DNA of 64,000 nucleotides from NCBI RefSeq assembly GCF_028502605.1, contig NC_079234.1:3844001-3908000 (forward strand). The letters are read 5' to 3'. The notes under the pieces were generated by a model. The model was not told the DNA's origin, searched no databases, and saw nothing but the letters and a program-made list of their open reading frames with translations. The translations under genes and the position numbers were made by a program. Origin of the DNA: Trichoderma breve. Lineage: Eukaryota > Ascomycota > Sordariomycetes > Hypocreales > Hypocreaceae. Shown here piece after piece: positions 1-11,851 of this stretch. Within the stretch, counting starts at the first letter, position 1; each line of letters starts with the position of its first letter.

Positions 1-45
1 TACTCACCAGATAGGCGCGTTGTGTTGCGACGAAGACGCGGGTGC

Positions 46-128
46 AGTTTGTATGGGAGGATTTTGTATGGGAGAATTTGTATGGGAGAGGGAGAAGGGG
101 AGCGAGTCTGTATGGGGGGAGGGCCAAG
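46..128 (+). repeat. Short tandem repeat, unit about TGTATGGGRG
   Basis: Four imperfect copies of TGTATGGGAG-like units follow each other near the left edge (around 50, 66, 80 and 109), separated by 2-20 bases. No gene overlaps them. Confidence 0.6.
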
Positions 129-453
129 CAGCCTTTTTACTATGGGCGAGTGATTGTGAGTGCGGGCTGCGGAGGGACGCGCGCACGCGCCGAACGGCCT
201 AAAAAGCTACCACCCACACACTCTCTCCTTCGCCCACGCTCTCACTTTTTTTTTTTTTTTCCCACGTTCCCTCCTGGAGGGGTGACTGTTTTCTGGGCTT
301 GGGGTTGGGGGGTGGTGCTGGGTACCTGCTGTACTGGGTACGAAGCGCTACGACAGAGGTACTCGTACTCATATGGAGCACGCAGGACTGGGCTGCTAGA
401 CTCTAGTAGGGTCCGGAGCGCTGCAATAGGCGGCACTATGGGCGCTGGGGACA

Positions 454-502
454 GGCGGCTGTTTGCACTGGGCACACACTGGGCAACACACACTGGGCAA
501 CG
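454..502 (+). repeat. Tandem repeat around CACTGGGCA
   Basis: Three copies of CACTGGGCA are spaced by short ACACA stretches. A simple local duplication in the gene-free region. Confidence 0.6.
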
Positions 503-667
503 GGGTATGTTTGCCGACAGCAGGTACTCGTACCTGCTCCCTGGAAATGCCTAGTGTCTGAGTACCTGCTGCAGCGACGTTTGAGGTAACAACAACAGCA
601 ACGTAGACAGACGATCCATCCATTTGATCCAATTTGCTGTGCTGTGCTTTGCTGGCTGCGCTGTACT

Positions 668-697
668 CGGCGAGGCGAGGCGAGGCGAGGGAGGCGA
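668..697 (+). repeat. GGCGA pentamer microsatellite
   Basis: Four to five consecutive GGCGA-type units, the last interrupted by GGGAGGCGA. Confidence 0.7.
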
Positions 698-3600
698 ATT
701 CTGCTCTTCTCTGCTCTGCTCCATACAGACTCTATCTCCCTCATGCTCCATACAGCCATACAGGTACAGATGGAGGCATTGATTTGATGTTGTCTTGTCT
801 CGCCTAATAACGGCGCTGCAGGACCAATTCGCACGAGTACATACAAGCAAGCATGGATGCATCTCTCTTTTCCCGCAATGCCTGCACTTGCACTGCACCG
901 CAACTGCGTGTAAGTGGCTCCTCTCCTGCCTGCACTTGGACCTGTCCATACTTGTACGTTGTCCGTTCTCCGCAGTGAAAATGGCAGCATGCATGCCGCT
1001 TAACTTGGGTCTCGACTCGACCTCGGATCGCAAGTACGGAGCAGCAGCAGCTTATACCAGTACGAGTACAGACAGGGCAGGGAGATGGATATGGCAACCT
1101 ACAGTATGGATGTCCAAGCATCTCAAGCTAGTACGAGCATGTTTGTTGCCATTGATCATCAAAAGCTGGGTACCTTGATTGAAGAGCCAACAAGGTTTCA
1201 AGTATCCTGCCTCATACTCATGTACTCGTAGCTGAAGAAGAAACCCGACGCCACATGGGCATTTCGTCAGTATCCTGCCGTGCTGCTTCGTATCAGTGAC
1301 CTTCAGTTGGCGATCCGGGCAAGCCTCGCGCGTCCATCTTCTCCTAGCTCAGCAACAGGCTGTCGTCATGGATGCTCCTGTTTTTTTGTTGAGTCAAGTT
1401 AGCAGCAGCAGTCACAGGCAAGGTGCTTGCTTGGTCTGCTGATTGCGCAATACTGTACAGGTACAAGGCCTGCTTAGCCTTCCCCTCTCAAGGACAGTCC
1501 ACGCCCTTTGTACCCCATCGTCCGCTTTGCAAGTCGCACTGTGTACTTGCGACTGCACCAGCCCTCCCTCATCCTTGAAGTGGCTGCGCTTGTACTCTCC
1601 CACCGGAGCGAATCCACCAAGCTGCCTCTCCCCTGGACTTGGGACTTGGCCGTAGGAAGCTCTTGGTATCGCTTCCTCCATTCACAACCCACGTCAAGCC
1701 AGGTATCTGGTGCCCTTTTCCTATTTCCCTCCCTCTACGGAGCACCGCTGCTCCATACTCCCAAAACGCACTGGCAGATCAATGCTGCTACTAGGTACCG
1801 CTGCTGCTACTGCTGCTGCTGCTAGTACTACTGACACCCTCCTTGTAGTCCTCTGGCTGGTGCCACACCTCGACCTCGACTCTCCATTAGCAACCTACTG
1901 TACCCATGTTTTCGCCGGATGCGCTGCGAGGCGAGGGTGAGGGGACTCGATGGTACAGCCAATTCCGGCGGTAGCACGGAGTACCATTCGCAGTAGGCTG
2001 GATTGGAAGGTGCGGAGTACCACATGAAATGAGGCTTGCCCATGCGTGTACTCGCATCGCACACCAAAAGTCTCTCTCCCCCTTGATGCTAACTGTGAGT
2101 GCATGTACCAGCAATTGAGAGATGTTTGAGCTGGGACAGACGGAAGATTGCGTACGTGCTTTAACAAATACTCCTCTGACAAAGTACGAGGCACATTCTA
2201 CGCACGCAGAAAAACAGGCCGTATACGATGAATTGCCCCTTGTTGCCCTGCACCTCGCACATCTTCAGCTGCTGTGCTACCGGTTCGAGTACGAGTACCT
2301 ACTTGCATCGCTGCTACTGAATCGGCTTACTGTAAGTCTCAAGTCGGCTGAACGCGGCCCTTATTGGTGTTTGACATGCGGACGAAACAAACCGAGTACA
2401 AGTACTCGTACTTGCGCAGGCAGATTGCTATGTGCGCCAAACAGGGTCAAGTTACATGACCAGCTGCATGCCTTTTGACACGCGGAAATTGAGAACTGGA
2501 CGGCCATAACTCTCGCAAGAGGTACCTTATTTACGACATGCTGGTACTCGGTACCATTGGAGCGTTGATTTGATTTCAAAGGAGCCGTGGAAATTACTAT
2601 GGGTGGCCCTGCAAGGCCCTTCTCGCACTCCTCACTCCTCACTGCAACACAGGCTCGCATTGGCGTGCCAGAGAGTTGCGCCGACTGCTGCCAAAATTCT
2701 TAGCGCGGAGCCCATCCTTCTGCCTTTCCCCTCACACTGGTCTCACGACTTAAACTGGGGCGTCTACTGTACGAGTGCTCGGTCTCCTTTGCCACATGTT
2801 GGCTGCTCCGGACGGCATTGAACCCTCTACGTACTCGGACTGGTAGGTGCTGCCAGAGGGATGCACTGTACGAGTATGTATGAGTCTTATACCCGTATTC
2901 TGCGACACGGTTTGCTTCTGGTCTGGCAGCAGGGCGCCGGCGCAGGCATGGAGACGAGCGGGCTGCCGCCTGAGTCCGAACTTGCATCTTCTCGAAGCAT
3001 TGATTATGATTACCTATTGAAACGAGTTGCGGCAAACAAGCGTACCGGGGAGCTGACCATGGCCAGCTACGAGTACTACTACTACTAAGGTACTACTAGC
3101 TTGAGCTCTTTTGCTGCTGATTGCTCCATCGGCTGTTCCGTAGTGCTACCTCTGTCGAGTGCGACTACTGGCGCTCGTTGTCGGTATTATTTGGGTCCTC
3201 CGTCCTCCGTACCGCACGCGGCAGAAACCTTGGCTACTGTACCAATATTGCATGCACTGGGCTTATTCTGCCCAGACCCGGTTGCATACAGACTGGAGTG
3301 CATATAAGGTACCTGACGAACCCCCTCGTGCTACCTCGATGCTTTCTAGGGATATGTACTTGCTGCAAGTTGTTCCTCGGTGGTCGAGATAAAGACGCTC
3401 CGATAAACAAGCCACCCTTTTTGCTCTAGGCATTGTCACGAGCATGCATAAAAAGCCAAATCAAGGGACTGCAAGTACTTGTATGACCTGGGCTGGGCAC
3501 ATATGGCTTACAGGTACATACAGCAAGATGGAGCGGCGGAGGACTCGGAAGGCTCAAGGTTGTCACTGCAGGCTACTGAAAGGGTGTACTTGTAGTGGTG

Positions 3601-5515
3601 CATGACGAAATGTACCGTCATACGACTTTTGCAAGTACTGGTACTTTGCCCTTAGTACCTTTTCCTTACACACCAAGCGCGAAACAGGGACGACTCGCCC
3701 CCTCCCAAGATAAGGGACCGCCGGTTTACCAGCGTCACTGTGGCTAGCAGTACCGCTCCGTACAGGTCCTCATCCATTGAGCTCATAGTACGAGCACAGG
3801 TAATAGGCAATGGACCGAGAAGGAGCACAGGCGCATTGATTCGGCCTGTGACACGGAATAATACGGACAATGCAGCTGAGATGAGGGCGAATCCTGCTGC
3901 TGGCTGACGAACGGGATTAGGAGGCTTTTTTCGATCAATGCTTTGCTTTGAGACGTACGGAGTAACGCGTACTGTGCGTATGTATTCGTACTGCCAATGC
4001 AGCTCCAAGCAAAAGCAAGCATGCTACTGATGTTGCCAGGTATTACAAGTACAGGAGAGGAGCAATTGATCCAGGTAGCATTGATGGATGAGCAGGGAAG
4101 AGACGAGGGCGGCAAGCCAAAACGAATTCATGTCTGTCCTGCCCAAGGCACATTCCTCGACCGGGTGCGTACAGCCAGTTGTTGCGAACACAAGAGGCTG
4201 GCCAGCCATTCCGACGCCTGCGGCATTCCGATGCTGTATGTACGAGTATGAGCGAGTAACTCGTACAGTATCGGCACTGAGAAGCGCGGGCATTACTACA
4301 TGCAGGTACCTGCAATCACCGCTCACCGGCTATGAGCGTCGAGGTCATCCGCAGCTTAATAAAGCCGCAGCCGCAAAAATGTCCCAGTTGGTGTACAAGG
4401 ACAGTGGCGCGAGCTGGGTGCCTGTACGAAGTAACTCTCGTACCAGCAGGACTGGGCGTGCGGATACGGATACACTGCTAATTTTCTAGTAGTACCTTAG
4501 TACGGAGTAAGGTAGGAGGAGCTCGGATGCCTGTTTACGCAAGAAGGAGCCGTTTTTATTCTTCTCTCAAATGGCAAAGTAACTCCCCGACCAGCCAGAT
4601 ACTGTGCGGTACAAGCCTCGACCCTGGCGCATTCGAGCCAAATGGGGGAGCCTTTTGCTTTGCTTTTTCTTTTTCTCCCTTCTCACACTCCCCACGCACG
4701 CCTCTGCAGAGGAAGGGCAAAAAAAAAAAAAAACAATGCCTGTAATTAGGTAGTGATGCTACTGCAGCGCTCCACTCAAACATCAACATCGCCCTTTACG
4801 CGTGAAAATCAACAAATCAACCAACCGCACGCTGCGTGCCTTGTATTAAAGGGGACGGGCATCTGTCGCGATCAACATCCAAAGGGCGCAGTCGCAGTCA
4901 CAGTAACATTGAAGTCTCAGCTTTCCATCCTTCTTCCTTCTCGAAAAGAGCCCAATGACAAGCTGCCAGGCATCATCACGTGGCTCCCTTCAGCAAGGTG
5001 GGTGGTCATAGCTCCCACGCAAGGTACCGCTCAACCCGCTCCAGGGCTCTCAATTTCGTGACCAGCTCCAATCATGTACGAGTACTAACGGAGTAGACAT
5101 GCTCCATACTCGAGGCTTGTTTTTCTTTTTTTTTCTTTTTTTTTCTTGCCCCTGGCCTGACCTGGCCTGGACTGTCAGCTGGTCGTGGCTGTTCTGATCT
5201 TGCACCGCGGTTTCGACCAGGAGACTGATTAGTCATGCGTATATATTGCCCGAGGCTCTCATCCCGCCTGCTTCCTTTCATATTTCGCCCCACGCGTCCA
5301 GAGGCGCGTTTCGATGCACGTTGGCATGTCGCGCCTCTAAAAGCGTTGGACACTTATTGTATGGTTTGCAGCAGTCTCTTCATCTTGTGAGATCGTATTC
5401 GAGGTGTCTTGTAGTGGAACTACATGTGTTCGTCTGACATGCATTGATCCAAGATGGCCAAACCCTCCGGGATAAGACCAAAGTAAAATGAAGCTCTTGT
5501 TTGCTTTGCGTTTTC

Positions 5516-6418
5516 TTAGTCTTCATCTTCAGGATCTAGAACGATATTGCGCAAATCTTCGTCTCCCGCCCAATCAACGCCACTACCGGCGATGATGCCA
5601 CTAGCTACACCCTTCATGACCTTCCACCGCTGCCTGCTCGACTTGACTTCCCTCGTCAGCTTGTCCATTTCTCGCTGAACTTGGGGATTGTCCAGCTGGA
5701 TGGCCTTCTTTTGCTTGGCCTGCTCTGCAAGCTCAAACAGCTGCTCCGTAAGCTTCACGTTCTCGCGGCACATGCGTATACTCTGCACCTGGACGCTGGT
5801 CAGGTCACGGCGCAGCCTTGTCCTGCTCTCTGCGTGCTTGGCCACCGAAATGGACGTCTCGTCCCTTTCCTGCACGTATGGGAAGAGATCTCTGCGCACT
5901 GGGTCAGCAGGGGGGGAAACAACCGTGGACTCAGCTATGATGATACGTGCCGCTCTATGGGGGATGCCTGCGTGCCGCTGTGGACTGCCTTGAGGATGGG
6001 GTTTGCGACCATTACTGCTTCAATTGCGTCGTTTCGTAGTCTGTATCTTGCTCTCGCGGTGAGAAGTGCATTCTGTGCCGCCGTGAGATCCTCGTCACCT
6101 TTTGCGCCTGAGAATCCAGTAACGTCCGGGTGAGTAAAGTGACTTTTTCTATCGGCGCGCCTGGCATGTGAATGTGACCTTACCGGCCTGCTGCGCGTTG
6201 ATGATGGCGATTTCAAGCCGTAACTCCTGCAGCTTGTCGTACAACTCCAGCACTCTCGTCTCATCTTCGGAGAGGGGCAGATGCGATTCACCGCCGTCTA
6301 CACCGGTCATGGCCTCGTCGACCTCACTCATCTTGGCGGTGAATGGCGCTGGGTCGGCCAAACGCTGTGTCTGGCTGGCTTGTCGATGCTTCGAGTAGTA
6401 TTGCTGACTTGGATTCAT
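5516..6418 (-). CDS. Kinetochore protein CENP-H/Fta3-like
   Basis: Three exons on the minus strand: 6418-6184, 6107-5951 and 5891-5516, giving 255 residues. The protein is helical and charged. Its C-terminus carries the block RWKVMKGV...SGVDWA followed by an acidic tail, which I recognise from the fungal CENP-H family of the constitutive centromere network (Fta3 in fission yeast). Its expected role is linking the inner kinetochore to CENP-A chromatin. The middle block ANPILKAVHSGTQASPIERD also fits the family. Intron 1 (6108-6183) is GT-AG. Intron 2 (5892-5950) only restores the frame and the conserved IERDL junction if it uses a GC donor (CG|GCACGT) with a CTGAC branch point. The gene is divergent from atg11 and shares a 372 bp promoter with it. 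The family call rests on remembered similarity. Confidence 0.75.
5892..5950 (-). other. GC-AG intron in the CENP-H-like gene
   Basis: A GT donor three bases downstream (CAC|GTATCA) leads to the wrong frame with every nearby AG. The GC donor GCACGT joined to the acceptor GCGCAG gives ATAGAGCG|AGATCTC, reading IERDL, which matches the family. The branch point CTGAC lies 15 bases before the acceptor end. Confidence 0.7.
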
Positions 6419-6790
6419 CTGTGGCGCGCCATACTTTCCGTACGCAAGCCACAGCGGCCCGGCTTATCTAATGTGCTGGCTTTCCCTGTAAATCCATGCG
6501 TAATGCAGGGCCGCCCCCCAAGGCCGCTACAAAAAGTCACAAGGCACCTGTCACACTACCCAGTATCTAAATGTCGCTGATAAGGCAGAGAGCATCTTCG
6601 GCATCATTTTGGGTTGGCAGCCTGTGCCGTCCAACGACCTTCGAGGTGGCGCGCTTCGGACGTCCTTTCCCTCTGCTCCTGAGAACCGCGACTTGACTGC
6701 AGCTCGGCATTCGATCATCCTACCTTAGATAACGCTTTCATATGAACTTCGACTCAGCGCCGCTTTGTGCTTGACGGGAGATGTCTTGGG
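6419..6790. promoter_or_regulatory. Shared divergent promoter, CENP-H-like / atg11
   Basis: A 372 bp gap between the two start codons, with no other gene. No clear TATA box was seen. The arrangement implies a bidirectional promoter for two constitutive housekeeping genes; that is inference from layout only. Confidence 0.5.
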
Positions 6791-9700
6791 ATGGCTACAC
6801 AGGTGTTGATTGCCCATACGGGCCAGCGGCTGGAGGTCGATATCACGCAGTTCTCCAGGTATTTGCTGCTCTCATCTGCTTTGTCAGGGGCGTGAACTGA
6901 CTGATTGCTGGCAGTCTTGACGACTTGAAGTCGTGGGTAGCTCGGAATAGCGCCGTGTCGTTGCAGCATATCGTTGTCTTGACCCCCCAGGGCCGCAGCG
7001 TCAAGTTGGCAAACCTTCACACCGAGGTATGTGGTAGCCATGGGCTCTCTCTTTTGCATCTTTGGTAGGCTAACGCTCCCCCCAAAGAAGGAGATATACG
7101 TCTACGATATCCGTGTCACGCAGCCGTCCGCTGGCAGTGCGTCATCGCTCATCTCCGAGGCCTCGCTGCCTCGGCGCCAGTCCATCCCCAACGCCCCGAA
7201 TTCGATCGACGATATCCAAGCAATCACGTCATGGCAGGAATTATGCAAGGAGCGTCGCAATTGGGCGACGCGTATCATGGAGGACTGCGACCAATTGAAC
7301 GCGGCTGCGCAGGCCCGATACGATGAGATAGACGTCATGATCAGGTGCCTGGATGCTGCCGTCACCAATGTCGAGATAAGCGTCAAACAAATTGAGCCAA
7401 AGTACAACGAACTGAAGAAATGGGTTACGCCGGCCCTGTCGGAGCACGAGCAGCTGGTTTCATCCTGGGATCGTTATCTTGATCTAGCCCGGAGCATACC
7501 GATATCTTCAGGCTTGGTTAAATTCATGACCCGCGGCCAAGTGAACAAGGCCGACCCCACACTGGAGGATCTAATCGAGTTGGAAACGGCCAACAAGGCC
7601 GGCAAGTTGGCTCCTACGGCGCATCGGCGGTTCAGCCAAAAGGCCAGCGAGCTAGATGGAGCCGCGACCCAGATGTACCAAGGGTTGGAAACTCTCATTG
7701 GCGAGTTTAATTCTTTGATGAATAGGTCTTTGTTGGGCCACAGCACCGATTCTTCGCAGCTCATGGAGGATATCGAGGCGGTGGCCAAACAAATCGATTC
7801 AGATTACCGTACAGCCCTCAATTATGGCAATTCACAGCGAGACTTAGCTCAGGCTTCAAAGACGGCCTCGATTCACACCGAAAGACTTGTCCCAACCCTC
7901 CGAAAACGAGCAAAGGAGATGGATGAAATGGCTCAGTATGCGACACAAGCGCGAAATGCCATTGCGGCGGATTCTGTAAGCTTTATGCGGAACATTACGG
8001 AAATCACCTCCCTGCACAGCAGTGTCAGAAACCAAATCAACGTCCTGAATCAATCCGAAGATGACATGACAACCTTTGACTACCTGCGACTCATCCAGCA
8101 GCTGCCATATATGTACGCCTCCTTCATGGTCGAGGCCATCCGAAGGCGAGAGTGGATCGACAAAGTCAAAGCTGACTCTTCAACGCTTGCCAACGAGATG
8201 GCCTTATTCCAGGACGAAGAATCGAAGCGTCGTAAGAAGTGGCAAAAGATGGTTGGCAGCATGTATGGGCCAGGACTCGATACCAATGTTATGGGTCTCG
8301 AGGTCAACCTGCGGGGTGAAGATATTCCCTGGCCCTCCATTGGGAAGCCCGAGTTGGAAGAGTTTCTTCAACTGCTGCAGGAGCGAAATACGGACCAAGA
8401 GATCGTGAATGATGTTGCCAAGCTCCTCCAAGAGCTCTCTGCCCCCACCAAACAGCAAACCAAGAGACTCAAGGCATTCAAGAACGGCAGCGTGCACGAG
8501 GCAGCTCTGGGGAGAAGTGGGCTCTTAATTCGCGGCGATGACGACCTCATTGGCTCTCTACAAGATGAAAAGCTCAGGCTGGAAAACAAGCTCAAGACAG
8601 CCGACAGCAGAGTACGCCGCCTTGAGGATCTTCTGCATCGGCAGAGCCAAGCCTCGCGCCCCGGTAACCTGTCTCCGTTGCAAGGGCAGAACGGGCATTC
8701 GAGACATAATTCCATCTCATCAATCAAATCAGCCCGCGTTGAAGACCGACCACCGTTACCGGATGGGACGGAACAGCTGTCGCAGCGGATAGCGCAGTTG
8801 GAGAACGAGCTTCGCGAAGAAAAGAAGCGCTCTGCGGACTTCCAGAAAGACCTTGACAATCGCGTCAATGAGAGAGATGATATGAGAGATAGGATCGAAG
8901 AAGTCAACTCGACGAAGAAGGATCTCCTTGAAAACATGGAAGCCCTGAAGCGCGAGTTTCTGGACGAGAGAATCTCCTTGGAGAATGAGATCAAGACGCT
9001 CAAGGCCCGGCTGGAGGATACGGAGGAAGAGATGGATCATTTTGGGGAATCTCGGGAGAACGAAAAGGCCAATTTCGACGAGAAAATCCAAGCCCTCGAG
9101 GCGGAGATTGAGCGGGCCAACAAGGAACGGAAGGATGATATGCTCAAGTCCCAGGGCCAGGTTGAATTCTTACGCAAAGAGACGCAGATGCAACGGGATC
9201 AGCTTGATGCCTCCGAGCGAAGACTTCGCTCTGTACGCGAAGAGGCCCGACTTACATCCAAGAAGCTCGAGTCAGTGGAAGAGAGTGCGGAATCTCGACT
9301 CGAGTGGCTAAAGAAGCTGTATACTGAGCTCTCGCCAGACAAGGCCATGCCAACTGACGAGGCTGATTTGACCGAAGCTCTCATCTCCAATGCCGCCGAT
9401 ATCGTCGAGAAGGTGCGGAATTCTGGAAGCACCGCTTCGCTCTTACGATCTGAGCTTGACAAGGCGACCAACTCAGCCAAGGAGCTTCGAGCCGAACTGA
9501 CTCAGATGAAGGAAAACCTCTCGTCGCAAGAGATGTCTACGATGCACGCTCGTGAGAACCTTGCCGAGGAAAAGGCCAAGGTAACCGCCTTGGAACGCGA
9601 AGTGACGGAGAGCAGGGAGGAGCTGAACCAGCTCCGAAGCCAGCTATCCGATGGTGAGACTGGATCTGAGATGCTCCGCAAGAAGCTCGAGAAAGAGGAG

Positions 9701-11195
9701 AAGAAGGTTACGGAGCTCTCAGAAGAGGTTGCCTGGCGACAGTCCCAGGTTGGCAGCCTTGAAGAAGAGTCCCGGCTCTTCAAGCAGAGATTTGAAGATG
9801 TCCAGTCGAAGCTATCCGCGCTTAGCGCGCAATACGAAGCGCGCGACGGACGAACCAAGGACTTAACACAGAGGCTCTACTCCCAGAATGACCGTCTAAC
9901 CAGACTTCTCGAGCGGGTAGGCTACTCCATCAGTCGAGATGCGGGCCAGATGGTGATCACGAGGGTGTCTCGATCTGACAAGCTTGCTGTAAATCCTAAC
10001 GACTCTTCGGACCCCGGCTCTTCCCTCCGCCGATCCCTTAGCCTAGGTGGTCGTGCCATGACTGATAGTTCCGACTTAGAGCTCCTCTACTGGGTTAGCA
10101 ACGCAGACCCTACAGTTGAGGATGAGAAATACCAGGCCTTTATGGAGAAGCTGGGCACGTTTGATACCGACCTGTTTTCCGACACCATATATCACAGAGT
10201 CAAGGAGGCAGAACACAAGGCGCGAAAATGGCAACGGGAAGCTAGATCATACAGAGACCGGGCGCACAGCTTACAAAAGGACTCTCATAACAAGATTGCG
10301 TTTAGGAACTTCAAGGAGGGTGACCTGGCACTTTTCCTCCCAACTCGAAATCAGCAGGCGGGAGCCTGGGCAGCCTTCAATGTGGGATTCCCGCACTATT
10401 TCCTCCGCGAGCAAGACGGTCACCGACTTCGTCACCGAGAGTGGCTTGTTGCCCGAATCTCCAAAATCCAGGAGCGTGTCGTGGATCTTTCCAAGAGCCT
10501 ACAGCCAAGCAACGAGACCGACTCAAATGACGAGGAGAATGACAACCCCTTCCAACTGTCGGATGGCTTGCGATGGTATCTCATAGACGCCCAAGAGGAC
10601 AAGATAGGGGCACCCACAACGCCCGGGATGGGTAAATCAACCGTTGCCGCCAATAACGTCGAGGCCACGGCTAATATTCAATCCCACGCAGCCAAGGGGA
10701 AAGGGAGGAGTCGGGACAGTATAGCGAGCATCGAGGGTATTAACAAGACTCTTTCCAAGAGCCTAGAGAGCCGTCGAAGCAGCTCGGGGTCTAAGAAAGC
10801 CCTCCCGTTCCACATCAGTGGCGGAACAGCGCATTTGAAGAACAACAGCGCGCTGGCGAGCGAGACCAACTCTCTTCGTGCCGCTCCTCCCGACACACCG
10901 ACAGCCACAAGCCCGGTCCAGGGCAGTGTCCTCAGTGCTGCCAATACCGATGGTGGGCAACGAGGCGGCGAGCCGTCTGCGCAGGACAAGTCGGGAAAGG
11001 CCCCCGAGGTACGAGCCGTTGACTCTCTACTTGGGCCCTAGGTCACTGATCGGTTCGTGACAGCCACAGCCACAGCCTCACAAGAGCAATCGGCGTAAGA
11101 GCTCTGTTGCTTTCAGCCCGATGAAGAGCTCCGGGTTGTGGGATCAGCTATGGAGCATGGACTATAGCTACGAAAGCACGCCTAGGAAGAGGTGA
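6791..11195 (+). CDS. atg11: Autophagy-related protein 11 (Atg11), selective autophagy scaffold
   Basis: Four exons: 6791-6858, 6915-7026, 7088-11008 and 11064-11195, encoding 1410 residues. Atg11 is the scaffold of selective autophagy (pexophagy, mitophagy, Cvt-like transport). It gathers cargo receptors and Atg1 at the phagophore assembly site. The first 60 residues form the ubiquitin-like N-terminal region typical of Atg11/FIP200. Long coiled coils fill roughly residues 560-1000. The conserved C-terminal Atg11 domain lies at about 1130-1230 (key stretches LALFLPTRN, AAFNVGFPHYFL, EWLVARI and GLRWYLID). The last exon adds a basic tail ending in STPRKR. Length agrees with filamentous-fungal Atg11. 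The ATG at 6791 is preferred over 6781, which is in a different frame. A 12-G run lies just downstream at 11227-11238. Confidence 0.93.
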
Positions 11196-11851
11196 AGTTG
11201 GTGTTGGAGTATTGGGTCATATCTGGGGGGGGGGGGGGAATATGGAGTTGTGTGATGGAAAGGCGCGGCGGTGATAGTTGGACACTTGCGGCATTAATTT
11301 TTTTTAATCATGGGCATTGATTTTAATTTAGTTCATCAACGGGGCTTGTCTTTTTTTGGTACGTCTTCTTTCTCGGGCGTTTGGGAAGGATTTCAGGTCG
11401 GATGCCGTAGTTGTCGTAGATTTCATTTACAAGACAACTCGGATTCTAGGGAGGGTCACCTGGGTAATTGTAGATTGTACTAGACAGCGTGTGAGGTAGA
11501 CAACATAGTCGAGGCGTGATGTATTAGGTAGTTTGGGGGTCATTGATAAGTATGCTGTTGATTCTGAAACTGTGGTTCCTTCTAAGTCGTCTGATTGTTT
11601 GGTTTCCAGTAATCACAAGTTCACAACATGGGCGTCAATGAGGGTGGAGTTGGTGGTGAGGATGTACATGTACCCTCTACTTTGGGCCTAAACTGATTCA
11701 GCTGACATCCAGTTGGTTTTGAGGGCAAAACTTGCCCAAAGAATCCACCATCAACCTCACCTGAACCAACCACCGCCAAACGAAACGAGGTTTTAAGAGC
11801 ATCAACAGATTTCCTTGTCTTTCTAAACATGTGACAGCCATTCTGGGGCTG
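11196..11851. other. Intergenic, atg11 3' region and F-box-like gene 5' region
   Basis: Contains a G homopolymer of about 12 bases (11227-11238) and T-rich stretches. The antisense open frame crossing its right half has no domain and is a GC artefact. Nothing else seen. Confidence 0.5.

Larger units (their letters stand above)
1..5515. other. Gene-free, motif-rich 5.5 kb region
   Basis: I recognise no protein in any frame. Open frames up to 170 codons exist but have no domain, no sensible codon pattern and mostly lack usable introns. The region is distinguished by GTAC-containing motifs: the octamer TACGAGTA or its complement occurs exactly at 360, 525, 1061, 1223, 2290, 2403, 2869, 3068, 4241 and 5077. 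Variants (CACGAGTA, TACGAGCA, TACGGAGTA) lie between them. Homopolymer tracts occur at 246-260 (T), 4720-4733 (A) and 5119-5146 (T with C interruptions). It could be a long regulatory region, a non-coding transcript or a decayed segment; the sequence does not decide. Confidence 0.6.

Noticed and set aside
42..554. 170-codon plus-strand frame at the left edge
   Set aside because: Low-complexity Gly/Arg/Tyr content from local repeats, no domain and no ATG in good context.
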